From: Algorimicrobium hallyeonense
GTDB lineage: Bacteria > Bacteroidota > Bacteroidia > Flavobacteriales > Flavobacteriaceae
DNA length: 64,000 nt
Assembly: GCF_042657385.1 (NCBI RefSeq)
Contig: NZ_JBHSLA010000002.1
Span: 434,001-498,000 of the forward strand
Reading direction: 5' to 3'
Shown here in pieces: positions 9,142 to 18,074 of the stretch (the stretch's first letter is position 1; every line of letters starts with the position of its first letter). The position numbers were made by a program, and so were the translations under genes. Below the pieces are notes generated by a model, which saw only the letters and a list, made by a program, of their open reading frames with translations, was not told where the DNA came from and did not search any database.

Positions 9142-9924
9142 ATGATCAACCTTAAAAGCATTATTAAAAAAATTAGTATTCTACTTCTAATAGTAGTGGT
9201 TTCGTCCTGTGTTACAAGCAAGGAAGTTATTTATTTTCAAGATGAACCTGTAAGCGAATACAATGATATTCCCATGAATTCCGATATCGTTTATAAACCA
9301 AACGATTTAATTTTTATTAGTGTTGGTGGTGATGCTGATGCGGTGGCGCCTTTTAATTTACCAGCTGTTTCTTACAGTGTTTCATCCGTAAATGCCAATG
9401 CAGACCTTAAAATGCCAACCTATTTAATTGACAAAAATGGTAACATAGAATATCCTGTTTTGGGCACTATTAAGCTTGGTGGTCTATCACGAGAAGATGC
9501 CACTAGTTTTTTAAAAAATAAAATTTCGGCATATGTAAAAGATCCCATTATTAATATAAGATTAATAAATTTCACGATAACGGTTTTAGGCGAAGTTAGA
9601 AATCCTGGTACTTTTACCGTTGAAGATGAACGGATTTCATTAATTGAAGCATTAGGTTTAGCAGGCGATTTAACCATATATGGCAAACGCGAAAATGTAT
9701 TTTTAATTCGTGAACGCGATGGCAAAAAGGTTTTCACGAAATTCGATTTAACAAAAATTAGCACCATTACATCTCCTAATTATTATTTAGAACAAAATGA
9801 TGTTTTGGTAATTGAGCCTAATTCTGCCAAAATCCGTTCCGCATCGTACAACCAAAATAATGGCGTAATCATTTCGGCCGTTGGTACTTTAGCAACAATT
9901 TTAGCCATATTTTTAGTCAAATAA
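9142..9924 (+). CDS. Polysaccharide export outer-membrane lipoprotein (Wza/Poly_export family)
   Basis: A 260-residue lipoprotein with a signal peptide ending in VVVSSC (lipid cysteine C23). A polysaccharide export domain (DLIFISVGGD, GNIEYPVLGTIKLGG) is followed by an SLBB domain (ITVLGEVRNPGTFTV, SLIEALGLAGDLTIYGKR). A C-terminal hydrophobic segment (GVIISAVGTLATILAIFLV) is probably the outer-membrane helix, as in Wza, or an inner-membrane anchor. It is 11 bases after the dehydratase and 22 before the Wzc-like kinase, as expected for a Wza/Wzc pair of a Wzx/Wzy-type export system. Confidence 0.94.
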   Translation: MINLKSIIKKISILLLIVVVSSCVTSKEVIYFQDEPVSEYNDIPMNSDIVYKPNDLIFISVGGDADAVAPFNLPAVSYSVSSVNANADLKMPTYLIDKNGNIEYPVLGTIKLGGLSREDATSFLKNKISAYVKDPIINIRLINFTITVLGEVRNPGTFTVEDERISLIEALGLAGDLTIYGKRENVFLIRERDGKKVFTKFDLTKISTITSPNYYLEQNDVLVIEPNSAKIRSASYNQNNGVIISAVGTLATILAIFLVK

Positions 9925-9946
9925 AATTATTTACACGAATTCTTTC

Positions 9947-12301
9947 ATGAAACAGAATGCGCATTTTAGAGATTTAATTGAGCCTTATTTAAACCGATGG
10001 AAGTTTATTCTTCTATGCGTTATTGCTGCCTCAACATTAGCATTTGTATATTTACGTTATGCTAGTAATGAGTATCAAGCTAAAGCTACCATTAAAATTA
10101 AGGACGACAAATCTCAAGGTAAATTACCGGAAATATCAAGCCTTCAAAACTATGGTCTCTTTAGTAATGATCAAAATAATGTGTTGGATGAAATTGAAAT
10201 TCTTAAATCACGCAACCTTATTGAAAGTGTCATTAAAGATTTAAAATTTAATATTCAATTCTTTGTAGAAGGTCGTATTCAAGCGCATGAAGTTTATACT
10301 AATCCGCCATTAAATATTAATTTCAGCACAACGGATTCACTTTTACATTTGATTGATACCACGTTTAATATCCGAATTAATTCATCAAAAGATTTTATTT
10401 TTAAAGGTATTCCACAAGACACCAAAATATTAAAAGGAAGTACCACACAGCATGATGATATTGAAGGTGTTTTATACGATTTTGGAAAAAATGTAGAAAC
10501 CGGATTTGGCGATATAATCATTACACCTAATATTGGGCAATATGCTACCAAAATTGGCGCTGATATTACCATCAGAATCCAACCTGTAAATAACGTTACT
10601 AGTGATTATAAGTCTAGACTGCAAATTCAAACCAACGAGTTATCTAGTGTTATAAAGCTGACCATTAATGACAATGTGCGTGAAAAAGGCGTATTATTTT
10701 TAAATAAGCTGATTGAAAAATATAATGAAGATGTTATAAACGACAAGCAAATGGTTGTTGAAGCAACTTCAAATTTTATAAATGAGCGTTTAGAAGGTGT
10801 TTCGCGTGAGCTAGGCATAGTAGATTTAACAGCTGAAGATATTCAACAAGAGAACAAACTTACTAATTTAGCTACGCAGTCCAATATTTTTCTTCAAACT
10901 GAAAAGGAAAACGAAGCAAAAATTACCGAAACCGGCAGAGAGATTCAACTAATTGATTATATGAAAAATCATTTAGCGAATAACCAAGGCCCAAGCGATT
11001 TAATGCCGCTTAACATTGGTATTGAAGATGGAAATATTGGTCAGGTAGCAAAACGGCACAATAGTTTGGTTCAAGAGCGGGAACGAATTTTAAAGAATTC
11101 AAGTGAAATTAACCCGACCGTTGTTAATTTAACGAATCAGATTAATCAGTTAAAAGCAGATCTTTCGCAAAGCTTAAGTAGTAAGAGGTCTACAAGTCAG
11201 ATTACCTATAATAGTTTAGTCTCGGAAAACTCTCGAATTAATTCACAAATTTATTCCGCCCCTCAAAAAGAACGTCAGTTTAAGGATATTAAGCGTCAAC
11301 AAGATATTAAGGAATCATTGTACTTATACCTACTACAAAAACGTGAGGAATCGGCTATTACACATGGCGTTTCTTCACCAAATGCAAAAATTGTAGATAA
11401 GGCGTACGCTTCCGGAAGACCTGTAGCGCCAAAATCTGCTATTATTATTTTGGCAGCTTTAATTTTAGGTATTAGTTTTCCAATTGGCCTTATTTATCTG
11501 CTAACGCTTATAGACAATAAAGTACATTCAATTCAGGATATTAAGAAAACCATAGACGTGCCGTTTATTGGCGATATTCCGAAATCTAGCAAACGTACAC
11601 AGCTTATTAAACAAATTGATTATACACCTAAAGCGGAAGCGTTTAGAATGGTACGTACCAATGTGGAATTCATGCTTAAGGGAATTAACAAGCATTCTAA
11701 AGTTATTTTTGTTACGTCTACAACTAGTAAAGAAGGGAAATCGCATACATCCATAAACCTAGCTTTATCACTCTCCTATTCTAACAAAAAGGTGCTTCTT
11801 ATTGAAACAGATATTCGTGTGCCAAAAGCAACGAATTACCTGAATGTTAAAAATGATATTGGTTTAACCAATTATATTAGCGATCCAAGTTTAACGCTTT
11901 CCGATGTAACAACATCCATGAAGGACAATGATTTTTTAGATGTTATTCCTTCTGGTGTCATCCCTCCTAATCCAGCAGAACTATTAATGAGTAATCGGAT
12001 GCAAGAATTATTCGATACTGTGGATAATCAATATGATTATATAATTGTAGACACGGCTGCTGTTGGTTTGGTTACAGACACCTTATTAATAAGTCACCAT
12101 GCTGATTTATTTATTTATGTCGTTCGCGCCAATTATCTTGATAAGAGACGTTTGCAAATTGCAGATACCATGTACCAAGAAAAACGCTTACCAAATATGA
12201 CGATACTTTTAAACGGTGTTGACCATAAAAAATCAAATGGTTATGGTTACGGATATGGTAAAAACCCGAATACAAAGAAATGGTGGCAACGTTCTAAATA
12301 G
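9947..12301 (+). CDS. Exopolysaccharide chain-length/tyrosine autokinase (Wzc-like)
   Basis: A 784-residue bacterial tyrosine kinase fused to a Wzz domain. Membrane spans lie near residues 18-36 and 492-514, with a large coiled-coil-rich periplasmic part between. The cytoplasmic kinase has a Walker A variant (TSTTSKEGKSHTS, about 590-602), Walker A' (LLIETDIRVP) and Walker B (YIIVDTAAV). The C-terminal tail is a short tyrosine cluster (GYGYGYGK), the likely autophosphorylation site. It would control polymerisation and export with the upstream Wza-like protein. It ends the locus, converging with proline dehydrogenase across a 2-base gap. Confidence 0.94.
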   Translation: MKQNAHFRDLIEPYLNRWKFILLCVIAASTLAFVYLRYASNEYQAKATIKIKDDKSQGKLPEISSLQNYGLFSNDQNNVLDEIEILKSRNLIESVIKDLKFNIQFFVEGRIQAHEVYTNPPLNINFSTTDSLLHLIDTTFNIRINSSKDFIFKGIPQDTKILKGSTTQHDDIEGVLYDFGKNVETGFGDIIITPNIGQYATKIGADITIRIQPVNNVTSDYKSRLQIQTNELSSVIKLTINDNVREKGVLFLNKLIEKYNEDVINDKQMVVEATSNFINERLEGVSRELGIVDLTAEDIQQENKLTNLATQSNIFLQTEKENEAKITETGREIQLIDYMKNHLANNQGPSDLMPLNIGIEDGNIGQVAKRHNSLVQERERILKNSSEINPTVVNLTNQINQLKADLSQSLSSKRSTSQITYNSLVSENSRINSQIYSAPQKERQFKDIKRQQDIKESLYLYLLQKREESAITHGVSSPNAKIVDKAYASGRPVAPKSAIIILAALILGISFPIGLIYLLTLIDNKVHSIQDIKKTIDVPFIGDIPKSSKRTQLIKQIDYTPKAEAFRMVRTNVEFMLKGINKHSKVIFVTSTTSKEGKSHTSINLALSLSYSNKKVLLIETDIRVPKATNYLNVKNDIGLTNYISDPSLTLSDVTTSMKDNDFLDVIPSGVIPPNPAELLMSNRMQELFDTVDNQYDYIIVDTAAVGLVTDTLLISHHADLFIYVVRANYLDKRRLQIADTMYQEKRLPNMTILLNGVDHKKSNGYGYGYGKNPNTKKWWQRSK

Positions 12302-12303
12302 TA

Positions 12304-13482
12304 TTATTTAATAGCTTTACGTCTTTCCTTCTCCTTTTTAATCAGCATAAGTTCACGTCCTGTTTGCCCAGCAACTGACGTGTTTTCTTCGGCACGTCTA
12401 ATTAAGTACGGCATAACATCTTTAACGGGTCCAAAGGGAACATATTTAGCTACATTATAACCGTTATTAGCTAAATTAAAGCTAATATTATCACTCATGC
12501 CAAACAATTGTCCAAACCACACACGGTTATCATCTATAGCAATTCCTTTTTCTTTCATTAATTGCATAACCATGTAGCTACTCAATTCGTTATGGGTTCC
12601 AACAAAAATAGAAATGTCTGATATATTATCTAAAATATATTGAGCCGAGGCATTAAAATTTTCGTCAGTTGCTAATTTACTTTCACAAATAGGTGTTGGG
12701 TAATCATACTCCAAAGCACGTTCATGCTCCTTTTCCATATATGCACCACGAACAATTTTATATCCTAAATAAAACCCTTCCTTTTTAGCAAGTTCATGTT
12801 GGGATTTTAGAAAATCCATGCGGTCATGACGATACATTTGTAAGGTATTATAAACAATGGTAACATCTTTATTATACTTGCGCATCATATCTGTTACTAA
12901 ATGATCTACGGCATCTTGAATCCAGCTTTCCTCGGCATCTATTAAGATTTCAACATCCTTTTCTTTCCCCAACTTGCAAACAGCATCATAACGAGCAACA
13001 ACTCGGTCCCATTCTGCTTGCTCTGTTTCTGTTAGGCTTTTTCCTTCACTTATCTTCTGGTATAGTGCAAATCTTCCAAAACCGGAAGGTTTAAACACAG
13101 CAATAGGCATGGCTTTTCTATCGTCAGAAAAACGAATTATTTTTAAGGTTTTTTCCATGGCACCATCAAAATGTGCTTCTGTTTCCTTCCCTTCTACGGA
13201 ATAATCTAAAACCGAACTCACGCCTTTAGTAAACATATCATCAATTACTGGTAGGCAATCTTCCTCATTGACACCGCCACAAAAATGGTCAAAAACCGTA
13301 GCACGAATAATACCTTCTACAGGTAAATGTGCCTTTAAAGCAAAATGCGTAAGTGTTGTACCAACCTTTACCAAGGTCTCATTTGATATCATATTGAATA
13401 AAAAATGAGCGCGATTTAACTCTCTATTACTCTTTAATTGAAAAGCAATTTCAGTATTGTCAAATATTTTTAAGTACTCCAT
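12304..13482 (-). CDS. Proline dehydrogenase
   Basis: A 392-residue FAD-dependent proline dehydrogenase (PutA N-terminal-type TIM barrel) that oxidises proline to pyrroline-5-carboxylate. Family segments include VRGAYMEKE, VGTHNE, WFGQLFGMSDN and the C-terminal substrate motif YLIRRAEEN. It is the Bacteroidota stand-alone form, somewhat longer than the classic 300-residue PRODH and not fused to P5C dehydrogenase. An exact TATCTTTG promoter box lies 18 bases upstream of the ATG, giving a very short leader. It is divergent from aroB. Confidence 0.93.
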   Translation of the reverse strand: MEYLKIFDNTEIAFQLKSNRELNRAHFLFNMISNETLVKVGTTLTHFALKAHLPVEGIIRATVFDHFCGGVNEEDCLPVIDDMFTKGVSSVLDYSVEGKETEAHFDGAMEKTLKIIRFSDDRKAMPIAVFKPSGFGRFALYQKISEGKSLTETEQAEWDRVVARYDAVCKLGKEKDVEILIDAEESWIQDAVDHLVTDMMRKYNKDVTIVYNTLQMYRHDRMDFLKSQHELAKKEGFYLGYKIVRGAYMEKEHERALEYDYPTPICESKLATDENFNASAQYILDNISDISIFVGTHNELSSYMVMQLMKEKGIAIDDNRVWFGQLFGMSDNISFNLANNGYNVAKYVPFGPVKDVMPYLIRRAEENTSVAGQTGRELMLIKKEKERRKAIK

Positions 13483-13499
13483 ATCTGTTGAAAATTATA

Positions 13500-13507
13500 C
13501 AAAGATA
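13500..13507 (-). promoter_or_regulatory. Promoter -7 box of proline dehydrogenase gene
   Basis: Reading the minus strand gives TATCTTTG, an exact match to the Bacteroidota sigma-A -7 consensus TAnnTTTG, starting 25 bases before the ATG. No clear TTG -33 element is visible at the usual distance. Confidence 0.6.
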
Positions 13508-13576
13508 ATTATCATTCAGCTACTTTTTTATAAAAAAAACACCTTATTTTACCTTTTATTATTTCCATTATTTTTT

Positions 13577-14635
13577 ATGAAATCTATACACACCGAAACA
13601 TACCCAATTCACTTTAATTCAAATTGTTATATAGCTTTAAACACCCATTTAAAGCAAACCAATTATTCACTAATTTTCATTTTAGTTGATGAAAACACAC
13701 ATAATTTCTGTTTAACTAAGTTTTTACAACAGGTAGAAACGACATGTACCATAGAAATTATAGAGATTGAATCTGGTGAGGAACACAAAACTATTGAAAC
13801 TTGCGTTGGGGTTTGGAATGTACTTTCTGAATTGGGTGCCGACCGCAAAAGCCTTATTATTAATTTAGGTGGCGGTGTTGTTACCGACTTAGGAGGTTTT
13901 GTTGCCTCTACCTTTAAGCGTGGTATTCATTATATAAATGTACCAACCTCTTTATTAGCCATGGTAGATGCTTCTGTAGGCGGTAAAACAGGTGTAGATT
14001 TAGGACATCTTAAAAATCAAATTGGTGTTATTAATTCTGGTGAAATGGTGTTAATTGACACTAGTTTTTTAGAAACTTTACCAGAAAACCAAATGCGTTC
14101 TGGTTTGGCTGAAATGTTAAAGCACGGGTTGATCTATAGTCGCGACTATTGGAATAAATTTACAACCACAGACCGCTTAAATTATAATGATTTAATTTAC
14201 GAATCCGTTATCATTAAAAATGAAATAGTTACCCAAGATCCGCAGGAAGAAAACTTACGCAAAACCCTGAATTATGGTCACACTTTGGGACATGCCATCG
14301 AATCCTATTTTTTAAGTCACCCAGAAAAAGAAGCGCTTTTACATGGTGAGGCGGTTGCAATTGGTATGGTATTGGCCAATTATATTTCAACAGAATTAAC
14401 AGGCTTTTCCAAAGTAGAAAATGATAAAATAAAAACGGTAATAAAGACTATTTTTGGCGAAGTTACAGTCCTTCCCTCCGATTATGAAGCCATAATTGAA
14501 CTCCTTAAATACGATAAGAAAAACGAACACGGTAACATTAATTTTGTACTCCTTGAAGAAATGGGGAAAACAAAAATTAATTGTTTAGTTAGCAATACTA
14601 TTATTATGGATGCTTTTGAATATTACAGAGCTTAA
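13577..14635 (+). CDS. aroB: 3-dehydroquinate synthase
   Basis: A 352-residue enzyme of the shikimate pathway that converts DAHP to 3-dehydroquinate using NAD and a divalent metal. Visible motifs are the NAD loop (NLGGGVVTDLGGFVASTFKRG), VPTSLLAMVDASVGGKTG, RSGLAEMLKHG, LNYGHTLGHAIES and HGEAVAIGM, which carry the metal ligands and catalytic lysines. The frame is open further upstream to 13457, but that extension runs into the divergent proline dehydrogenase gene and is not conserved-looking; MKSIHTETY at 13577 is the natural start. Confidence 0.96.
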   Translation: MKSIHTETYPIHFNSNCYIALNTHLKQTNYSLIFILVDENTHNFCLTKFLQQVETTCTIEIIEIESGEEHKTIETCVGVWNVLSELGADRKSLIINLGGGVVTDLGGFVASTFKRGIHYINVPTSLLAMVDASVGGKTGVDLGHLKNQIGVINSGEMVLIDTSFLETLPENQMRSGLAEMLKHGLIYSRDYWNKFTTTDRLNYNDLIYESVIIKNEIVTQDPQEENLRKTLNYGHTLGHAIESYFLSHPEKEALLHGEAVAIGMVLANYISTELTGFSKVENDKIKTVIKTIFGEVTVLPSDYEAIIELLKYDKKNEHGNINFVLLEEMGKTKINCLVSNTIIMDAFEYYRA

Positions 14636-14639
14636 ACCG

Positions 14640-15155
14640 CTATAAATAACGCTCTTTAATAATGTCTATATGATGCTTTTCTTGACCTATTAGCACGAAT
14701 CCTATAGCCCTAACAGACATTTCTGCGTTGCTAGCAACGCCTATTTGCTCTAACATTTTTTTTGAAAAACTACTAAACAAGGCAATAGTTGATTCGCGTA
14801 AATCTAAATAATCGTTTAGTAATTGCGCTCGAGTTCGCCTGTTTGCCACGCTGGCTAACACATAATCATCTTGTTCAAACCCTGGTAAGGGTGTTTTATC
14901 TTGGCGCGCAAAACGCAAGGCGCGATATACAAAAACATGTTCGGTATCTATGAGGTGTTGTAAAATTTCTTTAACAGTCCACTTACCTTCAGCGTAACGA
15001 TATTCAAGCTTGTCCTCCGGAATAGATTCAAAAAACGCTTTGGTGGCTGCCATACCATACTCCAAACCAACTAACAAACTTAATTCACCACCTTTTTTAA
15101 TATAATTGGCATAAAATGATGCATATTCCGAATCTGGTATTTCTTTTACGAACAT
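14640..15155 (-). CDS. DinB family protein
   Basis: A 171-residue four-helix-bundle protein of the DinB/YfiT metalloenzyme superfamily. Likely metal-binding histidines are in LQHLIDTEH, which follows the typical GKWTVKEIL, and in the C-terminal GQEKHHIDII. Relatives include bacillithiol S-transferases and damage-inducible proteins of unknown substrate; because this genome carries bshA, a bacillithiol-linked role is possible but not shown. It converges with aroB (4 bases between stops). Confidence 0.87.
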   Translation of the reverse strand: MFVKEIPDSEYASFYANYIKKGGELSLLVGLEYGMAATKAFFESIPEDKLEYRYAEGKWTVKEILQHLIDTEHVFVYRALRFARQDKTPLPGFEQDDYVLASVANRRTRAQLLNDYLDLRESTIALFSSFSKKMLEQIGVASNAEMSVRAIGFVLIGQEKHHIDIIKERYL

Positions 15156-15180
15156 AAATTTTTATTTAAAAGTACTAAAA

Positions 15181-15206
15181 AAAGCGCTTCTAATAAGAAG
15201 CGCTTT
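15181..15206 (-). terminator. Intrinsic terminator after the Lrp/AsnC gene
   Basis: A perfect 10-bp stem (AAAGCGCTTC / GAAGCGCTTT) encloses a 6-base loop. On the minus strand it is followed by a run of about seven T. It lies 25 bases after the stop of the regulator gene. Confidence 0.85.
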
Positions 15207-15231
15207 GAGCTTTTAATTATATACAAAAAGC

Positions 15232-15711
15232 CTACATATTATTAAAAATAGAATGCATTAAGCGTTTCTTATCGTTTAAGCTTTCTTCCAATGATATCAT
15301 GGTTTCTGTTCTATAAACCCCTTCAATATCGTCAATCATAAAAATAACCTCTTTGGCATGTTCCGTGTTTTTAGCACGTATTTTACAAAACACATTAAAT
15401 TTACCTGTTGTAATATGAGCAACCGTAACATAAGGAATTTCATTTATACGCTCCAAAACAAATTTGGTTTGTGAGGTTTTTTGAAGAAATACACCAACAT
15501 ACGCAATAAATGCATAACCTAGCTTTTTATAATCCAAGGTAAGCGATGAACCCTTAATTATTCCAGCTTCCTCCATTTTTTTAACACGAACATGTACTGT
15601 TCCTGCAGAAATAACTAATTTTTTTGCTATATCTGTAAAAGGAACACGTGTGTTATCAATTAACATTTCAAGGATCTGATGATCTATATCGTCTAATTTA
15701 AATTTTGCCAT
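15232..15711 (-). CDS. Lrp/AsnC family transcriptional regulator
   Basis: A 159-residue feast/famine regulator. An N-terminal winged helix-turn-helix (LDDIDHQILEMLIDNTR, then SAGTVHVRVKKMEEAGII) is followed by a RAM effector-binding domain (AYVGVFLQ, VTVAHITTGKFNVFCKIRA). Such proteins usually sense amino acids and form octamers. It is a single-gene unit with its own terminator and an exact TATTTTTG promoter box upstream. Targets are unknown. Confidence 0.94.
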   Translation of the reverse strand: MAKFKLDDIDHQILEMLIDNTRVPFTDIAKKLVISAGTVHVRVKKMEEAGIIKGSSLTLDYKKLGYAFIAYVGVFLQKTSQTKFVLERINEIPYVTVAHITTGKFNVFCKIRAKNTEHAKEVIFMIDDIEGVYRTETMISLEESLNDKKRLMHSIFNNM

Positions 15712-15735
15712 TTTTTAATTTCTTTAAATAAAAAG

Positions 15736-15743
15736 CAAAAATA
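15736..15743 (-). promoter_or_regulatory. Promoter -7 box of the Lrp/AsnC gene
   Basis: The minus strand reads TATTTTTG here, an exact TAnnTTTG match, 25 bases upstream of the ATG. A TTTG further upstream (CATTTG) is about 26 bases away, slightly longer than the usual spacing. Confidence 0.5.
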
Positions 15744-15775
15744 AGACATTAATTTTAAATTATATCTACCAAATG

Positions 15776-16915
15776 TCAAGTTTTAGCCACTAATAATGAA
15801 TAGTTTTCATTATTTAACCATACGCTATCAATTTCGTTTCCAACTTGCAACGGTGAATGATTGAAATCTAAAACTTTAGCTCCTTTTGCATCCAACTCTC
15901 TGTGACCAAAATAACCATCAAGCGGTTCCAGTTTCTCTATTTTAGGTACAAACTGGATTGTATTGTTTATTAACATTTCCTGATACTGGACACCAACATC
16001 TATAGGTTTATTTTGGTGTAACACATTTCGAATAATGATATCCAAAAAATACGTCCCGTTTTCCGGGATTTTTAGATAGTCCTGATAACCTTCACCCGTT
16101 AGTTCACGTTTAGAAATAGTATCTAAAGCCACCATTAATGATTTATATATAAAAGCACGGGTTATTTCCCGATTATAATCGTTTGAATAATGACCAGCTT
16201 CAAACAAAACGGTGGGAACACCTAAACTTTGAAATGTATCACCCACGCAGTTATGATTAAATCCATCATCATACAATGCCACCTGGTTTGGAATGTATTT
16301 TTGCAAATCCGCCTGCATTGCTGCAATTAGTTCCATGGCTATTTTACGTGTATTAGTAATCGTACGTTCTGCATCTTCTGCTGGAGACAGGAATGATACC
16401 GTAGCAGATTGTGATGTGTTATCCACACTAAAAATAGTTCGTTGTCCATGTAAATTGAAACAGAAGTTTGGCTTAAACCGATTAAAACAATCACGTAAAA
16501 CTCTACTTTCCGGTTGGGATAAGTTCTGCGCATCGCGATTTAAATCCACATTATTAGCATTTAATCGCGTATAGACTTCTGCGCCATCAGGATTTAAAAT
16601 AGGAATAATTAATATGGTGCAAGCGTCTAAAATAGAGTTTTGTGTTTTAAACGTATTTAAAACATCAAAAAGAGCTTTGGTGGTTGTGGTTTCATTTCCG
16701 TGCATTTGCGACCAAAGCATTATGCGTTTTTGTCCAGTTCCTAATTTAATAGAATAGATAGATCGTTTTTCAACCGACAATCCTTCAACGGAAACCGTAA
16801 CATTTTTGGGTAGTATTTTCAACAGTGGTTCTATCATGGAATTGGTAATATACCGACCCGATAATCGAAGTTCTTGAAAAGGATTTAACGTCGTGTCTAA
16901 AGCGCTTTGATACAT
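15776..16915 (-). CDS. M14 family zinc carboxypeptidase-like protein
   Basis: A 379-residue metallopeptidase of the M14 fold. Zinc ligands are H72 and E75 in QMHGNE and H156 in NLHGQR. The substrate-binding NPDGAEVYTR and NNVDLNRD segments follow the family pattern, and the general-base glutamate is in LFEAGHYSND. No signal peptide is evident, so it is probably cytoplasmic, unlike secreted carboxypeptidases. The substrate is unknown. It is transcribed divergently from the XRE regulator at 17209, and its promoter box overlaps one of the repeated palindromes there. Confidence 0.86.
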   Translation of the reverse strand: MYQSALDTTLNPFQELRLSGRYITNSMIEPLLKILPKNVTVSVEGLSVEKRSIYSIKLGTGQKRIMLWSQMHGNETTTTKALFDVLNTFKTQNSILDACTILIIPILNPDGAEVYTRLNANNVDLNRDAQNLSQPESRVLRDCFNRFKPNFCFNLHGQRTIFSVDNTSQSATVSFLSPAEDAERTITNTRKIAMELIAAMQADLQKYIPNQVALYDDGFNHNCVGDTFQSLGVPTVLFEAGHYSNDYNREITRAFIYKSLMVALDTISKRELTGEGYQDYLKIPENGTYFLDIIIRNVLHQNKPIDVGVQYQEMLINNTIQFVPKIEKLEPLDGYFGHRELDAKGAKVLDFNHSPLQVGNEIDSVWLNNENYSLLVAKT

Positions 16916-16930
16916 ATGTAAATTTGATAT

Positions 16931-16945
16931 GTTACAAAGGTAAAC
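16931..16945. promoter_or_regulatory. Putative operator 1 overlapping the M14 promoter
   Basis: GTTACAAAGGTAAAC is an imperfect inverted repeat of the GTTTAC...GTAAAC type (one base missing in the left arm). It contains, on the minus strand, TACCTTTG (16942-16935), an exact -7 box for the M14 gene whose ATG is 20 bases further. Confidence 0.45.
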
Positions 16946-16954
16946 AAATACTAA

Positions 16955-16968
16955 TTTACAATTGTAAA
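16955..16968. promoter_or_regulatory. Putative operator 2, perfect 14-bp palindrome
   Basis: TTTACAATTGTAAA is a perfect palindrome lying just upstream of the M14 promoter box, in its -33 region. It matches the other sites near the XRE regulator gene. Confidence 0.55.
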
Positions 16969-17167
16969 CAAGGAGTTATGTTGAATTGTTTAGGATTGTA
17001 TACAGGCGTACTCTAAAATACCGTTAGCATTAACACCGAAATAATGTTTTTATAAATTTACTATTTAATTAATTCTATTTCAGTTAATTAAATACCTGCA
17101 TTTAAAGCTTTAAGTTACCATTTAAGTTAATATTATTAGAATTATAGTGTGATTATTACGAATAATA

Positions 17168-17181
17168 TTTACATTTGTAAA
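17168..17181. promoter_or_regulatory. Putative operator 3 overlapping the XRE promoter
   Basis: TTTACATTTGTAAA has 6-bp inverted arms (TTTACA/TGTAAA) around TT. It contains TACATTTG at 17170-17177 on the plus strand, an exact TAnnTTTG box 31 bases before the XRE ATG. Binding here would block the regulator's own promoter. Confidence 0.55.
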
Positions 17182-17201
17182 AGCAATTCACTTTAGTAAC
17201 A

Positions 17202-17217
17202 GTTTACAATGATAAAC
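17202..17217. promoter_or_regulatory. Putative operator 4 over the XRE start codon
   Basis: GTTTACAATGATAAAC has 5-bp inverted arms (GTTTA/TAAAC) and spans the ATG at 17209-17211. Its centre is 35 bases from operator 3, a little over three helical turns. Confidence 0.45.
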
Positions 17218-17616
17218 AGTCCGGAATTTTCAAAACGTCTAGAAAAAGTCATTAAATTTTATGATGAAACGGCCTCCTCTTTCGCTGAAAAAGTAGGTGT
17301 TCAACGCTCAAGTATTTCTCATATTTTATCTGGAAGAAATAAGCCAAGTCTAGATTTTGTTATGAAAGTTTTAGAAGCTTTTCCCGATGTAGAATTGTAT
17401 TGGTTATTAAATGGTAAAGGCACATTTCCAAAATCGGAAACAAAAATTCTAGAGACTCCAACGCCATCGTCAAATTTAGCTTCAAATAAAAATTCAGAAA
17501 TACCAAGTAACCAAATTTCAGAAGAGCTCAAAACACGTCCTTCAAATAGTAATAAAGAAATAGATAGAATTGTAATTTTTTATAAGGACGGAACATTTCA
17601 GAATTTCAATAATTAG
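17209..17616 (+). CDS. XRE family helix-turn-helix regulator
   Basis: A 135-residue protein with an N-terminal HTH_XRE domain (residues about 5-62). It contains SFAEKVGVQRSSISHILSGR and the downstream KPSLDFVMKVLEAFPDVE, the classic Cro/CI-like helix pair. The C-terminal half is polar and low-complexity, ending in a short hydrophobic strand (RIVIFYKDGTF). It has no peptidase or sugar-binding domain. It is probably an autoregulated repressor acting on the repeated palindromes around its own start and on the divergent M14 gene. Chromosomal relatives are common in flavobacteria; nothing else suggests a prophage. Confidence 0.88.
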   Translation: MINSPEFSKRLEKVIKFYDETASSFAEKVGVQRSSISHILSGRNKPSLDFVMKVLEAFPDVELYWLLNGKGTFPKSETKILETPTPSSNLASNKNSEIPSNQISEELKTRPSNSNKEIDRIVIFYKDGTFQNFNN

Positions 17617-17704
17617 GAAAAGTTTTTATCAGTTTTAAAATAATTCACTCTTGAGACCTATGGCAATATCATAATGTTTCTTAATTTTGTTTAAAATTTG
17701 AATT

Positions 17705-18073
17705 ATGAAACTCCTTTTATGTGTCTTTTTAGTGCTTTTTATGAGTTGTTATCAAGTGGAAAGACAATGTGTAGATTATCAAACCGGGACATATACGAGT
17801 AGTATAACGATAAATGACTCTACCTATCACTCGGTGTTCACGAGAACCAAAGACTTACAAGTAGAAACGTATAAAGGTCACGTAGATTCCACAACGGTTC
17901 GTTGGATTAACGATTGTGAGGTTGTTTTTAGAACCATAAACCCTAAAAACATGCAAGAGCGCAAGGATATTCATTTAAAAATATTAACCACAACAGATTC
18001 AACTTACAACTTTGAATACTCGTATGTGGGTGAAAAAATAAAACAAAAAGGAACCGCTAAACGCATAGATTAA
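17705..18073 (+). CDS. Small lipoprotein of unknown function
   Basis: A 122-residue protein. The signal peptide ends with a lipobox-like LFMSC (lipid cysteine C15) and the mature part is rich in beta-strand-forming T, S and V residues (YTSSITINDSTYHS). I do not recognise a domain. It is one base before the TerC gene and likely co-transcribed with it, which hints at an envelope role. It should sit in the inner or outer membrane facing the periplasm. Confidence 0.75.
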   Translation: MKLLLCVFLVLFMSCYQVERQCVDYQTGTYTSSITINDSTYHSVFTRTKDLQVETYKGHVDSTTVRWINDCEVVFRTINPKNMQERKDIHLKILTTTDSTYNFEYSYVGEKIKQKGTAKRID

Positions 18074-18074
18074 T

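Noticed and set aside
13457..13576. Upstream extension of aroB
   Set aside because: It overlaps the divergent proline dehydrogenase gene and its promoter and does not look like aroB sequence.
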